64,000 nt of DNA from Patiria miniata (lineage: Eukaryota > Echinodermata > Asteroidea > Valvatida > Asterinidae). The first letter of the stretch is position 1. The number at the start of each line of letters is the position of its first letter. Below, piece after piece: positions 48,401-60,416 of the stretch. A model generated the notes under the pieces. It searched no databases. It was not told the DNA's origin and saw only the letters and a list, made by a program, of their open reading frames with translations. The DNA is taken from assembly GCF_015706575.1 (NCBI RefSeq), contig NW_024037058.1, forward strand, positions 16,885,547-16,949,546, in the 5' to 3' direction. Made by a program: the position numbers and the translations under genes.

Positions 48401-51400
48401 GCCCCCTGCCCCTCCCCCCTGGCTACGTCTATGGTCTCACGATCTATGCATGAGAGTTGGCAGGCCTGTCAATTAGCAAGATGAATCATATCGATCCTAA
48501 TTAGGACCTTTGATACCCGGAGCCCAGAAAGTCTGCACATGCCTGACTTATGAATGGTGCCAAGAACTTGCAATTGTCCTGTTGTGCTGTCGAAGCGAAC
48601 GTTGCCAAGACGATTTGATTTCAGGGCAATATGGCCTCAAAGATTGGCCCTTGGGATAATCGGCAAAGAAAACCACTGGGTGGCTGCCATCTTTGGTGGA
48701 GCGCGTGATCCCGCTGCTATGCCAACGACCGGCCGTGACCACAATTTACGTTATTACTTCAATTGCAAATACACATGGAAATTTGTCAAGGTTAAGCCAA
48801 TAAATATTAAGTGTGCAAGCTGGCATTATACTTAAATTAGAGAGATGTGTATTGCTCCAGGTCATGGGTCAGGCTAATTAATATTCAAATGCATATTTAT
48901 ACAGTTCTCTCATAGCATCTTAAATTGCATTGGGTGAAATGTAAAATGATAGTACATGTACTATTTTCCTTGTAGTCTCACGGGTTGACCTACAATGGAG
49001 TTCAATAGAACAACTTTAAATTTGTGCTGGGCGATCTCAGACCCTATATCCAAGCATGAAGCAGTGGTTGGACTGAGGCTCGAGTAGTTGAGTAGTGTCT
49101 TGAGAAGGAGTAATGAACATCCAACTTTCTTTCTGAAAAATGTATCTGGTATCTTGCTTTCAGTCTGTTCTGAAAGAGCTTGGACTGAATGTTGCTGGGT
49201 TTTAGCAGATTAGGCAAAAATTACAAAACTTGTGAATAGTTAATGGTGCTCCTTGTTGTTTCTGGAGTCCCTTCCATCGTGAAACATTTGAGTAAAAAAT
49301 AATTAATATGACATCATATAAAGTAACCATGACTGCGCTTTTCTGTACAGCTGAGTGAACTGGAAGCTGGCGGCTCCAAAAAAACAGCTAAATCAGAGTA
49401 TGCCCCAAGTAAACTGGACACGCCAACCCAGAAACTCATGGATCTGATCTTCGATAACAACATGTTTCAAGAACAGATGGCGAACTTTGAGCTTGGTGAG
49501 TTTGGGAGAATGGAAGTCGAAAGTGGGGGGGAGGGGGGGTAACCTTGGTTCAAGACTTGGTTCAATCCAGTTTTGGTCTGTGTAAGGTTAGCGTTTATTG
49601 TTATTGAAATCTGTTGGCAATGCATGTTTATTTTCAAATTGTCAGATGTGAAGAAAATGCCCCTGGGTAAACTGAGCAAAGCCCAGCTGGCTAAAGGCTT
49701 TGATGCTCTTGAGGCCATTGAGACTGCCATCAACAACAAGGCTGGCACCAAGAAACTGCAGGAACTCAGCTCCAGGTTCTACACGTTGATACCGCATTCC
49801 TTCGGCCGTAAGCTCCCGCCGACCATCAGCCAAGCTGAGACGGTGCAGAACAAGAAAGATATGCTCCTGGTGAGATGTCACATAGCAGTGGGTTTTATTG
49901 TTTTCATATATAATTAATAATTGCTGGCAATTATACCAAAGATTCCTCAAAAGCGCAAAAAGGCGGTGAAGCTTGCAAGCCTGATAAGAAATCTGTGGAG
50001 AAAAGAAGATGAAGAAATGTACGGTTTCACAGAGGTCGGAAAAAAACTCCAGGGGCTGATAGAGGTTTCATACACTATAGGCTCCACGTACAAGTTCTCC
50101 CCTTAATGATAACAATGGGAAAGTTGGGAGAGACCACTGGGAAGGACATGCAAATTGTATTGCTGAAGACGCCTGGTGCTAATGCAAATACGCTATGGGT
50201 TTGTACATATTCAGATGAAAATTAGCTGTGCAGACTTTGCGACAAACCACACGTTGTATCTCCCGTCCAATGGGATCTCCGAGGTGGTCAAAAAGTGTCA
50301 TTTACTGTTCGTGCATGGAGTCAATGTAATAAATATTGAGTTAACCCCTTCTTCTCAGAACCATGCACATCCTCAAAAGGGATATATGTGACCTACTGAG
50401 GCAAAATGAGGAATGTCCCCCAAAACTTTGTTTTTGAGTAATCGACGCCTGAAGTCAGATGTACTAGAAAAAAATTGTGTCAAAATTGATATTGATTGTT
50501 TTGTATTTTTGAGTTCCGGTAGCCAAGGCATCCAAGATTCACACTATGCATTTTTGTTGTGAAAAAAATACCCACAAAGGTGGACAAACTAAAGAATGTT
50601 TTTCACTGCCGTTGGCGGCGCAATGCATGTCTTTTTTTTTTCAAAGCTGTTTTTCTCGAAATGAGGTTAGAGAAACTTGGAAGGACACTGTTGAAGTTCC
50701 TGCGTCATGCCTTTGGAATAAATTAAGCTACAGAAATAAATCAGGTATCATTGGAAAGCCAATGATTTGCGCTTTAATATGATGTACATAACCTGAAAAG
50801 TCAAAGGTGGGGGTTTTTCCTCATTATGCTATGGCAGGTCACATATGGTGCTGCCACGAAATTCTTGTAATGGATATTGATGTGAGCACAGTGATTTTAC
50901 AAAAATATGAGTTTACTACAAACTTTCACTTTATCAAGTTTTGCCCTGTTTACAGTGACATTTAGACAAAAATGTGAAAATAGTTTCTCTTCTTGCACTT
51001 GGCAGGTACTGAGCGACATTGTCATTGCTCAGGATATCAAGAGAGAGCAAGACGAGACACTGGTAAGTATTTCAACTTTTAGATTTTTTATTATATTTTA
51101 TTGTTAAGGAACTGGAACGTAGGTTTTGAAACTTTGCATGGTGGTAGTATGAAAATCTCTTTTGAGAAGAAGTTTGGTTTTGAAAAGAACCGTTTGGTTG
51201 TGAAAACTGGATGTTTCGATCAGTATGCTCTGCTCGTCTTCAGGAGACGTCGAGTGTTCACAACCAATCGCCGGTTCTTTTCACAACCACACATCTTCTC
51301 AAAAGAGATTTCAAAATGAAGTCAACGCAGATCTTCACTAGAACTTAAAAGTGCAAGACAAGTGCTCATATAATATGTACTGATAGGACGTTTGTATACC

Positions 51401-54400
51401 CTCAAAGACCAGTTGTCTGGAATAAATGCCAAGATATTTCATAAAGTGCAATAATTTGTGGCCGCTTTTAATTGTAGTTTTTCCTTTTTCTTTTTGTGAT
51501 TTTTTTTTTCTTTGAACAGTATTTCTTTGTTTTCTTCGGTTGTTTGCTTGTTGTTGTGTTTGTCCCCTGTTTTTCGGTTTTGATGTGTGAACAAGGGTCC
51601 CCATTTAGTGGGCCTGTGTGCCTGTTCGGGGTTTCCCTTTTGCACCACATGTCAGTCTAATGTATTTGTGCAATGAAGGTAATAAAATAAAATTTAAAAA
51701 AAGGCTGAAATGTAGCTTATGTAGGATGTACATACCATCAGAAAGTGGACAACCGTAAATTAGATTTGCCTGATTAAAAAACACATGTGCTCAGTCCAAG
51801 TTTTTACTGTACATTTGCTTCTAAGTTAGCAAAGGAAGTTGACAGCTCAGAAAAGGATTGGGCTAGCTCATTTTATCTGAGCATTTTGTGGATCTGATTT
51901 CACCCCTTAGAATATCTCATGCATTGCCGCACTTGTGTACTTCCCTGTCCTTATTAACTCTTTCAGTGCCTGTGAAATTTGAAAAGTTTAACCCTAAAGT
52001 GCCCAACTTCGAGCGTTTTTGATAATTGTTTGAAATTCTGTAAAAAAAAAGTAAATAAGTTTTACTCACTAAATTTGTTGTTGTTGCTCTCTGGTATATC
52101 CTTGATATATTGGAAAGTCAAAAGTAGTCACAAACATAGTGATACACCCTGAAACACTGGCCTGAACACAGGGGAATTCCGCACTTTTTGCAGAAAATAA
52201 GAGATTTAGTGCTGCGCCCTCTCGCAAGAACTCGAATGAAAAAATAAATACAGGTCGTACATGCATGCAAATGGTACCATTAGAAAGAGCGAGAGCGCCC
52301 CCTTTTGATAACATATTTACTCTACCTCGTACATGTACGAGGTTTGGCAATTTTAAGTACGAACATTACCTCGTACATGTACGAGGTTGGCGCTTTTGTA
52401 CTAACAAATATACCTTGTACATGTACGAGATTGGCACTGAAAGAGTTAACAAGACTTCTTCCATTTTTCTCAATCAACTTATTCCTTCTTATCATTTCAC
52501 AGTCACAGTCCCAGGCTGCAGTGGCACCGAATCCGCTGGACGTGAACTATGAACTGCTGAAATGCAAGCTGGAACATGTGGCTCCCAAGTCAGAGGAACA
52601 CAAGGTAGAAAAAATCAAAAATTCACGAGATTCACTTTACCCTGTGGAGAGATAAGTCCGTGTCTTTGTTCATGGTGCACTAGTCAGAAGAACAGTGCCA
52701 ACAGGCTCTTAGAGCTACCAGTTTGGCCTGGCTTGCTTAGTAAAGCTTAGCATCAACATGAAATTGGTGCTGGTGTCTAGTGTGGAGTAAGGCCTACGGA
52801 ACACTGGTGCCTAGGGCCTACGCAACACTTAACCTGGCCCTGCTATAAGCCTTAAAAGCCATATAGCTAGGGATCACATTAAAAATCATAATGCTACCAA
52901 CATTTTAGCAATGCTGCATACCCGGATGATGTTAATTGGATGTCGCTCATTGGGTGTTGTTCATTGGATCAAAGATGTTTTATTCAAAGAATTTCCAATC
53001 CTGCTCCTTGAACTCAAAAGCCTGATCATACTTGTAATCTATCAACACAGTGTTTCTTTTATTCAATAAGTTTCTTATGATTTTGCTTTGTTTCTAGGTG
53101 ATTTCTACCTATGTTGACCACACAAAGGGTGGATGGAGGCAGCCCAAGTTGTTGAATGTCTGGAAAGTGGCTAGAGAAGGAGAAGTAAGCTCTGCTATTT
53201 GCTACAAGAAAGTTTTTATTGCAAACATATTAATTTCTTTTGTCGTTTTGTACCATAGAGCTATATTAAATTACTAGAGCACTGACACATGTACAAATTG
53301 ATGCCTGATGGGCACATCCATGTTTGTATGGCTATTTGCATATCTGCGGTTGTATTTTGTACAGGTGCGTTACCGAAGCCGATACGCCCAAAACTGAAAT
53401 GCACGATCAGCAAATGAGCGTTTCTGTTTTCTCTACGCAAACAGCGCAACGTGTGCGTGTCCCTCCGGTGCAGATGATTTTTGCCGGGACGATTTTTGAA
53501 CCGTCATGACGCGCTTAAGTTGTTTGCGTGTGTTCTACTTGCATGTTGCATTTAGAGTACACTTTAAAAATTTAATCCATCTAATTCCATTATGCTCTAC
53601 AAATACACACATGAATTCAAAATGAGCAGGCTGTCCTGTGAGTGGTGCTTACTGTCTCCATGAAAGGAACGGAGGTTTGCTTAGCACAGAGGTTTGCTTA
53701 GCAGAAAATCTTGTGCTAAGCACTGCCCTGATGTTGTTCCCAGATTTCAGCCAGTTTGAGGTCCACTTTTGCTGTACCTTTCTCTGGCATTCATACTTTC
53801 AACCCCTCCCCCTCACTCCAATGAAGAAAAAGTTGATGCTATTAAACAAGTCAACAGTCGCAGAATGGATCATGATTTGTCAGTAACACAGGCATGCAAC
53901 TTTTCCTTGGATCAGCTGATTTCCTCTTTTTTTACTACCCATGTGTGCCATTTAAATTAGAAAAACACTGTACAAAGTCTTGGAAAGATTTGAATTTACT
54001 CTTTTTTTGTGACTGCCCAGTTGCATGCCTGGTAACAGAGCTAGTTTTCCTCTTGTTTATTCCTCACAAACAGGATAAGCGTTTTGCTGCCCACAAAAAT
54101 CTCGAGAATCGTCGTCTGTTGTGGCATGGCACTAACGTGGCTGTGGTGGCAGCCATCCTGAAAACCGGCCTGCGCATCATGCCCCACTCTGGCGGCCGCG
54201 TCGGCCGTGGGATCTACTTCGCTTCCGAGCACAGCAAATCTGCCGGATATGGTAAGATTTTTTTTTATATCCTTTGGAAATCTTTGTGAGTCCTGTTTGA
54301 CTAATGTGGGATCGCACATAGCCCGACAGGTAGCAATGATCATTATCTCAAAGGCACTTCAATTCACACCGCAACAAAGTCTGCCGACAACACTTGATTC

Positions 54401-56668
54401 CTTCCTTGGAGTCCAGAAAGATTTCCAGTCGGTGTTGTAGTCAAGTGAATTGTAGAAGTCAAGGCCAAGTCTCGAGTCTCTTGGGTTGAGTCCGAATTTG
54501 AGTCTCAAAGTCATTTTGGTTTGAGTGCATGGATATGGACACACACAAAATGTCATGTAAGTGATATGTACGTGATGCGCTGTCGCGGAGTATAGCGATG
54601 GTCGCATATTTAATATTTATGTATAACAACTTACAATATTGATTGCAACACCACCTGAAGAGTGATGCGTTATTACGGTTCGTGCGCTTAATGTTCTTTA
54701 GCATTGCATTAATGTTACCTTCGGGGGGAAAAAACATTGGACTGTTTTTACAAGGTAATACCTTTGGTAAAAAAAAGTGACTCGTGAGTCATGAGTCATT
54801 AGCTCAAGTCCGAGTCATAATGGTCAAGTCTGAGTCCGAGTCCGAGTCTTTTGCCGATGTGACTTGAGCCGAGTCCGAGTCACAGAAATTGGAAGTCACA
54901 CAACACTGTTTCCAGTAAACAGTTCGAATCAAAAATATACAAACCCACTTTCAAACCATGGCATTTGATTTAAAAAAATCTCATTGGTAGAAAGCAGTCC
55001 ACGGATGTATTTCAAAACGTAATGTATGACCCCTTGTGGTTTCTGGAGTATGTTGTGTATATCATCCCTGTACCCTTGGTTCGTCACCTTCAATTGTTCT
55101 TTTAGCTTTTCATAATAATCGTTCTCACAACATGGATAACTTATACCACTCTTCCCCTATGAATCGTGAAAGATTGAACAGAACATTATTTTGTCGCATC
55201 AGTGCAACAACAAGGTCGTAACTCCATTCTGCAACAAAGTCGTATCTCGCGCGAATACGCTCCGTGCAACAAGGTCGTATCTCGACGTCCATTGACTTTG
55301 CGTGTACATCCGGGTTATTTTAAGCGAGATACGACCTTTTGACATTCTAAAACTCGCGTTTTGCGTTCATAACTCCATTCTGCAACAAAGTCGTATCTCG
55401 CGCGAATACGCTCTGTGCAACAAGATCGTATCTCAACGTCCATTGACTTTGCGTGTACATCTAGGTTATTTTAAGCGAGATACGACCTTTTGACATTCTA
55501 AAACTTGCGTTTTGCATCGTTCATGCCATTTTAGGAGATACGACCTTGTTGCACTGACGTGACGATTTATTTATCACTAATGTTGTACCATGCTTTTTAT
55601 CCTTGGCAGTGGGAACCACAAACAGCGGTACAGGCATCATGTTCCTGAATGAGGTCGTCTTGGGTGAGGAGCATCATATCACCATGGATGATAGCAGTCT
55701 CAGGAGTGCCCCGCCCGGCTCCCACTGCGTCATTGCTAAAGGAAGGACAGAACCAGGTACGTTGATGGGAGATGGAGATGGGGATGGTTATTAATCCTTA
55801 AAGGGTCCATGACTTGACTATGACTGTGACTCGAGTCCGACTCGAGTCACAATTTTTTGGCGACTTGACTTGACTCGACTCGAGTCCCGATGGGTAAATG
55901 ACTCGACTCGAGTCACTGCGAGCAAATGACCGGACTTGACCCAAGTCCCTCGCTGAAATGACTCGACTCGACTCGAGTCACTTCTTTGAAATGACTCGAC
56001 GAAGATGGAAAATAAGGGTTAAAATGGGACACAAAGGTGCTTTTTCAAGGATTGCATTATAAAAAATTACATTGCATTGGCCATTTAAATTTAAACCCCT
56101 ATAAAATGCCCCCCTCCCCAAAAAAGGATTCACTGTACAGTGCGCCACTGAGCACTTGCATTACTAAAATGGGCAAGGGGGATGGGCTATCCACTTGAGG
56201 CCTGTATCAGCCTTGTGCCCCGCCCCCTCAGAATTTGGGGGAAGGCAAAAAAGAACCTAGTATTGTTGAATTCAATCATGTACTCAGTTTGTGTATAACC
56301 AGGTATCCAAAAATGGTTGGGAAAAGAAAAGAAGTCACCTCTACCAGCTATGCCATGACCATAACTAGAAGCAAAATACCTACGAGCTACCTCACTTGTG
56401 CTTTTACAAGCAATCTCAGTGCTCCTTTGACCACGACGGTCTTTTCTTAAATTGTTCTCATAGCCGCAAATTTTCTCATTTATTTCTTGTGCCAGATCCT
56501 AAGCATGAAACCCACTTGGTGATGGATGGCAAGAAAGTGACAGTCCCACAAGGAAAGCCTGTCAATCAGAGTAAATACAACAACAGCTACTTCTCACAGA
56601 GCGAGTATCTGGTGTACAGCGAGAGCCAGAACCGTATCCGCTACATGCTGGAGTTTAACTTCCGCTAA
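45448..56668 (+). CDS. PARP3: Poly/mono-ADP-ribosyltransferase PARP3
   Basis: PARP3 is a nuclear, DNA-break-activated ADP-ribosyltransferase. Eleven exons join in phase: 45448-45627, 46514-46639, 47768-47956, 49351-49495, 49646-49869, 51006-51062, 52503-52604, 53098-53184, 54074-54251, 55610-55756 and 56496-56668, giving 535 aa (human about 533). Residues 1-60 are Lys-rich with an NLS-like GGKKKKVED. The WGR domain follows (YEDFDCMLNQTNI; WGR at 99-101). The helical regulatory domain starts near 214 with DVKKMPLGKLSK. The catalytic domain has LLWHGTN (H388), GRGIYFASEHSKSAGY (Y418) and FSQSEYLVY (E515), so the H-Y-E triad is intact. There are no zinc fingers, as expected for PARP3. A TTTCTTGATTTCCTACAG acceptor ends at 45406, so an untranslated upstream exon is likely. 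Exon 7 may instead start at 52509. Its 5' part is duplicated at 62590. Confidence 0.97.
46716..46983. mobile_element. Foldback MITE, GGGCCCAATTTCA family, PARP3 intron 2
   Basis: GGGCCCAATTTCACGGTGCTG and CAGCGCCATGAAATTGGGCCC are inverse ends, with internal TTTTCTGCTAA motifs. The corresponding place in the second PARP3 copy (near 63800-63830) lacks the element. Confidence 0.8.
47370..47575 (+). mobile_element. LINE 3' fragment (ORF2 C-terminus and tail)
   Basis: The plus-strand frame LRKTWQSSVTDDMRLLGVNA followed by DRAKWRRAIGRKQ and a stop resembles the C-terminus of non-LTR retrotransposon ORF2. It ends in GATGATGATGAT, a typical simple tail. The same fragment begins again at about 63935 in the second copy, where the window cuts it. 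5'-truncated and surely dead. Confidence 0.65.
47957..49350 (+). other. PARP3 intron 3
   Basis: A 1.4-kb intron with a C-rich run near 48388-48420. Short frames at 48548-48835 have no recognisable domain. Nothing else was seen. Confidence 0.6.
50385..50845. mobile_element. Candidate TIR element, TATGTGACCT ends, PARP3 intron 5
   Basis: The left end TATGTGACCTACTGAGGCAA followed by AATGAGGAA faces TTCCTCATTATGCTATGGCA and GGTCACATA at the right. The length of 461 bp and the lack of coding frames suggest a MITE. Confidence 0.6.
51149..51317. repeat. Long hairpin in PARP3 intron 6
   Basis: AATCTCTTTTGAGAAGA..., then TTGGTTTTGAAAAGAACCG and GTTGTGAA on the left pair with TTCACAACC, CGGTTCTTTTCACAACCACA and TCTTCTCAAAAGAGATT on the right. 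The loop, about 45 bases, contains TCTTCAGGAGACG. Confidence 0.8.
51958..52445. mobile_element. piggyBac-type MITE
   Basis: TTAA target sites (51954-51957 and 52446-52449) flank 13-bp perfect terminal inverted repeats CTCTTTCAGTGCC and GGCACTGAAAGAG. TTAA duplication is the hallmark of piggyBac elements. No transposase is present. Near the right end, three tandem units carry CCTCGTACATGTACGAGG palindromes, the third slightly altered. Confidence 0.8.
54430..54910. repeat. GAGTC-rich degenerate repeat, PARP3 intron 9
   Basis: Two clusters, 54465-54530 and 54780-54895, of AAGTCCGAGTC- and GAGTCTC-type words. The middle part shows no such periodicity. The same words reappear inverted at 55815-56000. 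Confidence 0.6.
55199..55557. mobile_element. MITE with TIR TCAGTGCAACAAGGTCGTA, PARP3 intron 9
   Basis: The left end TCAGTGCAACAACAAGGTCG faces TACGACCTTGTTGCACTGA at the right. The inside is a two-unit direct repeat with 151-bp period (CTCCATTCTGCAACAAAGTC at 55222 and 55373), and each unit again holds GAGATACGACCTTTT, the inverse of the terminal motif. Confidence 0.75.
55815..56000. repeat. GACTCGAGTC palindromic repeat, PARP3 intron 10
   Basis: ACTCGAGTC, a self-complementary word, and its fragments GACTCGACT and GACTTGACT recur about a dozen times between 55820 and 56000. Confidence 0.75.
56010..56095 (-). repeat. Dispersed repeat, inverted fragment of the 12466/40745 family
   Basis: The minus strand reads TGCAATCCTTGAAAAAGCAC, then CTTTGTGTCCCATTTTAACC, matching the start of copies A and B. 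Confidence 0.6.
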
Positions 56669-58690
56669 AAATGGCAACAGCGGCGAATCGGATATTTTGG
56701 AAGAGGTAAAATGAAAAACAAACAAAGAACCCACAACTTGATTCTTGTCATAAATTGTTAGGACAAATGAGAAGTTTCCAAGTATCAGATTTATACTTCA
56801 AACACAATTCTCGGTTTTGTTTTAGAAATAGCTGGTTGGATTTTATTTTTCAAGAAACATTTATCATTTTTTCATAACCCTATAATCTCATAGATTGTTT
56901 ATATGTTCATTGTTTAAATATGGTGTTTAAGATCCCCCTAAACAATCGGATGCAATAACAAGAGATATAATTGTAAGTGTACTAGAATTAAAAAAAAAAA
57001 AAATCTTGGTACAGATTGTCTACCAAGAGCATTGAAATATTTTGCGTAATTGTTATGATCGTAAAAGTGTTGGTGCATGTTCAGATTTATTTGCTCTTTG
57101 TTCTTCAACCGGTCAGTTTGGTGTACTTACATATACGATCAGATCAAATGTTAAACTGGATGCCTAACTTTGTATTGTACAAATATGTGAGGACAGGCAA
57201 TAGTCTCAGAGCTCTTGAAACCATCTTGTTTTAGGGCTGTGCATTGGAACCGGGTACCTGAGTATCCGTTGATGTCAGGAACGGGTTCCAGATTATGGGA
57301 TAGGCATTCTTGTAACCAACTTGCCATATTACTTAGTAACATCTCAGACAATGAAAAAGTATCTTGCTGTATTGAAGCACCGGTGTGCTATTATCGAGCA
57401 GACCTTATAATTATGAACAATCCGTAACAGCAACTTCCGAGATATGTATTTTAGGGTTGGGTTTCTTAAACAGGTACCCAGGTAGCCATGAGGGATTTTG
57501 AGACTATGTTCATGTACAGATTACACTGAATTAACCAATTATCTGTTAAAAGACCTCACAAAATTGTTGGTACGGATTAATTACCAACAACAGATTTTGT
57601 TCATGTAAGTTATGCATGCTTAGGATGTCACCATTAGACTTCCAAGCTCAACCTGATGAAAGAATTTTCAAGGGATTGTATGTGAATGGGCCATTTCATT
57701 TTCAATTTAGCTACCAAAGGAATTGTGCTTAATGGAATTTGTAACATACAGCTCATGTCAGTTATGATTATGGCAGTGAAATGAGCATGGACTGTATGTT
57801 CAACCTTTATAATGAGTGCAGTCAAATTTGCTACTCTTGCAAAATGTTGTTGATCATTTTAAGCAATCATTTTAAAGTCTTTTATGCCATGCTGTTGTTT
57901 ATCTTTTGCTTTTTTTCTTGGATGGTTCAGAGTTTGAATTGAGTAGATTAGTTAGAGTAGTCTGCTATTTTGCTTACAAATGGAAAGTGAGATGAGCCTT
58001 TTAACAAGTATATATTTTTATGAAAGACACAGATTTGGTCAAATCTGGTGAAATCTTTGCCAAAAGTATAGCTTTGCTTGTATTTAAGCATGAAATCAGT
58101 GATATGATATGTAGTTATTTTTAAAATATATTTTACTGTTTTATTAAAATAGATGAAATGCATGCCATATCAATTTGATAAGAAAAATCATGTGAAAACA
58201 ATGGCATTACAATTTAAAGTAGCTTAGTTTATTACTTCAAAAACTTTACAATTTTCACTATAAAGTTGGAATATTGTATTTTGTCAATACAAAATTAATT
58301 TCCGGAGTATTTTGTTTTTAAAGTGTTTTAGCATTTGATGATATTTTAAAGAAAATCAGTTTATGACGTTAGTTTATGTTAAATACGTTTTTAAAATTGT
58401 ACAAGAAATACCTGTTTCTTGTATTCAGTGTCCTCTATAGAAAATCATGATGTTTTAAAAACTTAATGTGAGGAAAAAACTTAATTCATAACAAAGTGCA
58501 AATCATGCCTTATTAGTTACAGTTATTTAATTAAATCGCTGTCTATATTGAAATATGTACATTTAGATATGAGTGATATCAGTTTTATCACCAAACTATA
58601 TGAAGTTTTGACTTAACTAAAAATTGAGCTTGAAAGTTTTTTAAAATAAAAAAAAAGAGAATCGTACATTATACAAATAATGAAAGTTTG
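56669..58690 (+). other. PARP3 3' UTR and flank
   Basis: No exon-like frame is present. Candidate poly(A) signals are ATTAAA at 56987-56992, directly before a 13-base A run, and AATAAA at 58645-58650. Otherwise AT-rich with nothing recognised. Confidence 0.45.
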
Positions 58691-58691
58691 A

Positions 58692-59200
58692 GAGTGCAAT
58701 GGAAAGAATAATTTCATGAGGTGATGTTCCACGAGCTAGCGAAGTTTTATACATGTATAACACCTGAATAAATCCTTGTCATCTGATTGGTTGACTTTTA
58801 ATAGCCAATTTATTCAGGTTAAAAACTGTTTAAAAGTTTGATGAGTTCATCATATTTAATTTATGCAAACGGTTCAACAGGCTGATAACAATCATATATA
58901 TATATATATATATTCAATTTATCTCGATTTAAACCAGCGCCACCGCCAGAAGCAGTGACACCATGCAATGGAGTTCTATTCACCGTGCAATAGAACTTCG
59001 CGCCGTGCGTTGGGACAAATAATTCAATGACATGTGATCAACGATCCACCAATCAGATGACAAGGATTTATTCAGGCGTTATATAAAACAAGTACATGTA
59101 ATGACTGTTTCACGTTCGTGCAATGGAAAGAATAATTTCATTCGGTGACAGATGAAATGTTCCATTCCACTCGGGAACATTTCATCTGTCACCTCATGAA
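58692..59200. mobile_element. Inverted-repeat element with terminal hairpin
   Basis: CCTGAATAAATCCTTGTCAT and CTGATTGGT at 58763-58791 face the inverse at 59047-59076. GTGCAATGGAAAGAATAATTTCAT occurs directly at both 58696 and 59119. A (TA)n run is at about 58893-58913. A perfect 20-bp stem, GGTGACAGATGAAATGTTCC, pairs 59144-59163 with 59174-59193 over a ten-base loop. Confidence 0.65.
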
Positions 59201-60416
59201 AACATGTCATACTTTCTGAAATAAACTAGCATACAATCGAACAATATTGTGAAAATGCGACTCCTTCATTTGCTTATTACCTCCGCCAAGGAGGTTATGT
59301 TTTCGTCGGCGTTGGTTTGTGTGTCGGTTGGCTGGTTTGTCTGTAAACAAGATAAGTTATGGACAGATTTTTATATGAAATTGCTTTTAGGGGTGATCCT
59401 TGGTTCAAGTACAAAAACGATGAGATTTTGGAAGTGCGGATCCGGAACTGGGTCTGGATCCAGGATGGTGTTTTTTTAAGGATTCGTTTATGCGAGTATT
59501 TCTTTTGGGAGTAGGCCTACCACTGACAATAATGGCCGGGAATTCGCTCTCGAGTGCTTTCTGTAAGAAGTAGGATGGGACTACGTATTATCGCGGTACT
59601 TATCACGTTTCTCGTTCGGAATAGAGATTGCTGCGCCCACCAACCTTCCCGAATTGTATAACTCTTCCTTTTCAAATTGATATATAAATCCGACGCGTAC
59701 GGTGTTATTCCGTGTACTTGTACGATGCCTGTGAAAACAGACATGCTCAGAGCGTGCGAACGGAGGTGGACTCTCTATTATATCGCTGTACGCGGAAGTG
59801 GCTTTTATGATAATGATCTCAACTTTTTGTCATAGTTAATGTTTGACTAAAACAACCCTGAATAAAGTCTGATATTTTCCCTGTAACGTTCAAGTTGATT
59901 AAAGACTATATGCCTGCAGGATGATGATTTCTTATTAAGACCCAGCCCCTCCCCGGAAAGGAGAACAAAAATCACTAAGACGCGTCGACTGATTGGCGAT
60001 TGGGGCTGCCACGGTGTGCCGTTTTTTTTTTTTTTCTTTAACGCGCCGTCCTTAATATTTTGATCCCGTAAAAGTTTCAACGATATCATCGTGCGCGCAC
60101 GTGCACGCTGTATCAATTAGTGAATTAAAGCGCCCTCAGTCGACAGCAAATGATGAGAGACAGCCGAGTGCGAGACTCCAGGGATCCTGGTGAACGAAAT
60201 ACTGGTAAATTTCACATTTTTGTTTGACATTTGAGGGATTTCAACCCACCCTAGAGGTACCTATCCACACCAAGATAATTAATACTTGAGAAATATTGAG
60301 CCCAAACATTTCGTGACAGGAGAGTTTGGAGGTTAGAAATAAATAAGAGTTTTCTGCTACAGCAGCCATGCACTATCATGACTATGCAGCAACTTAATTT
60401 AGCTGGAGTTATCCGT
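59201..60416. other. Intergenic, nothing recognised
   Basis: Short frames only, with no conserved domain. AATAAA motifs and a T run near 60021-60035 are present. Confidence 0.5.

Noticed and set aside
48548-48835. Overlapping frames in PARP3 intron 3
   Set aside because: No recognisable domain and no splice signals in phase with PARP3.
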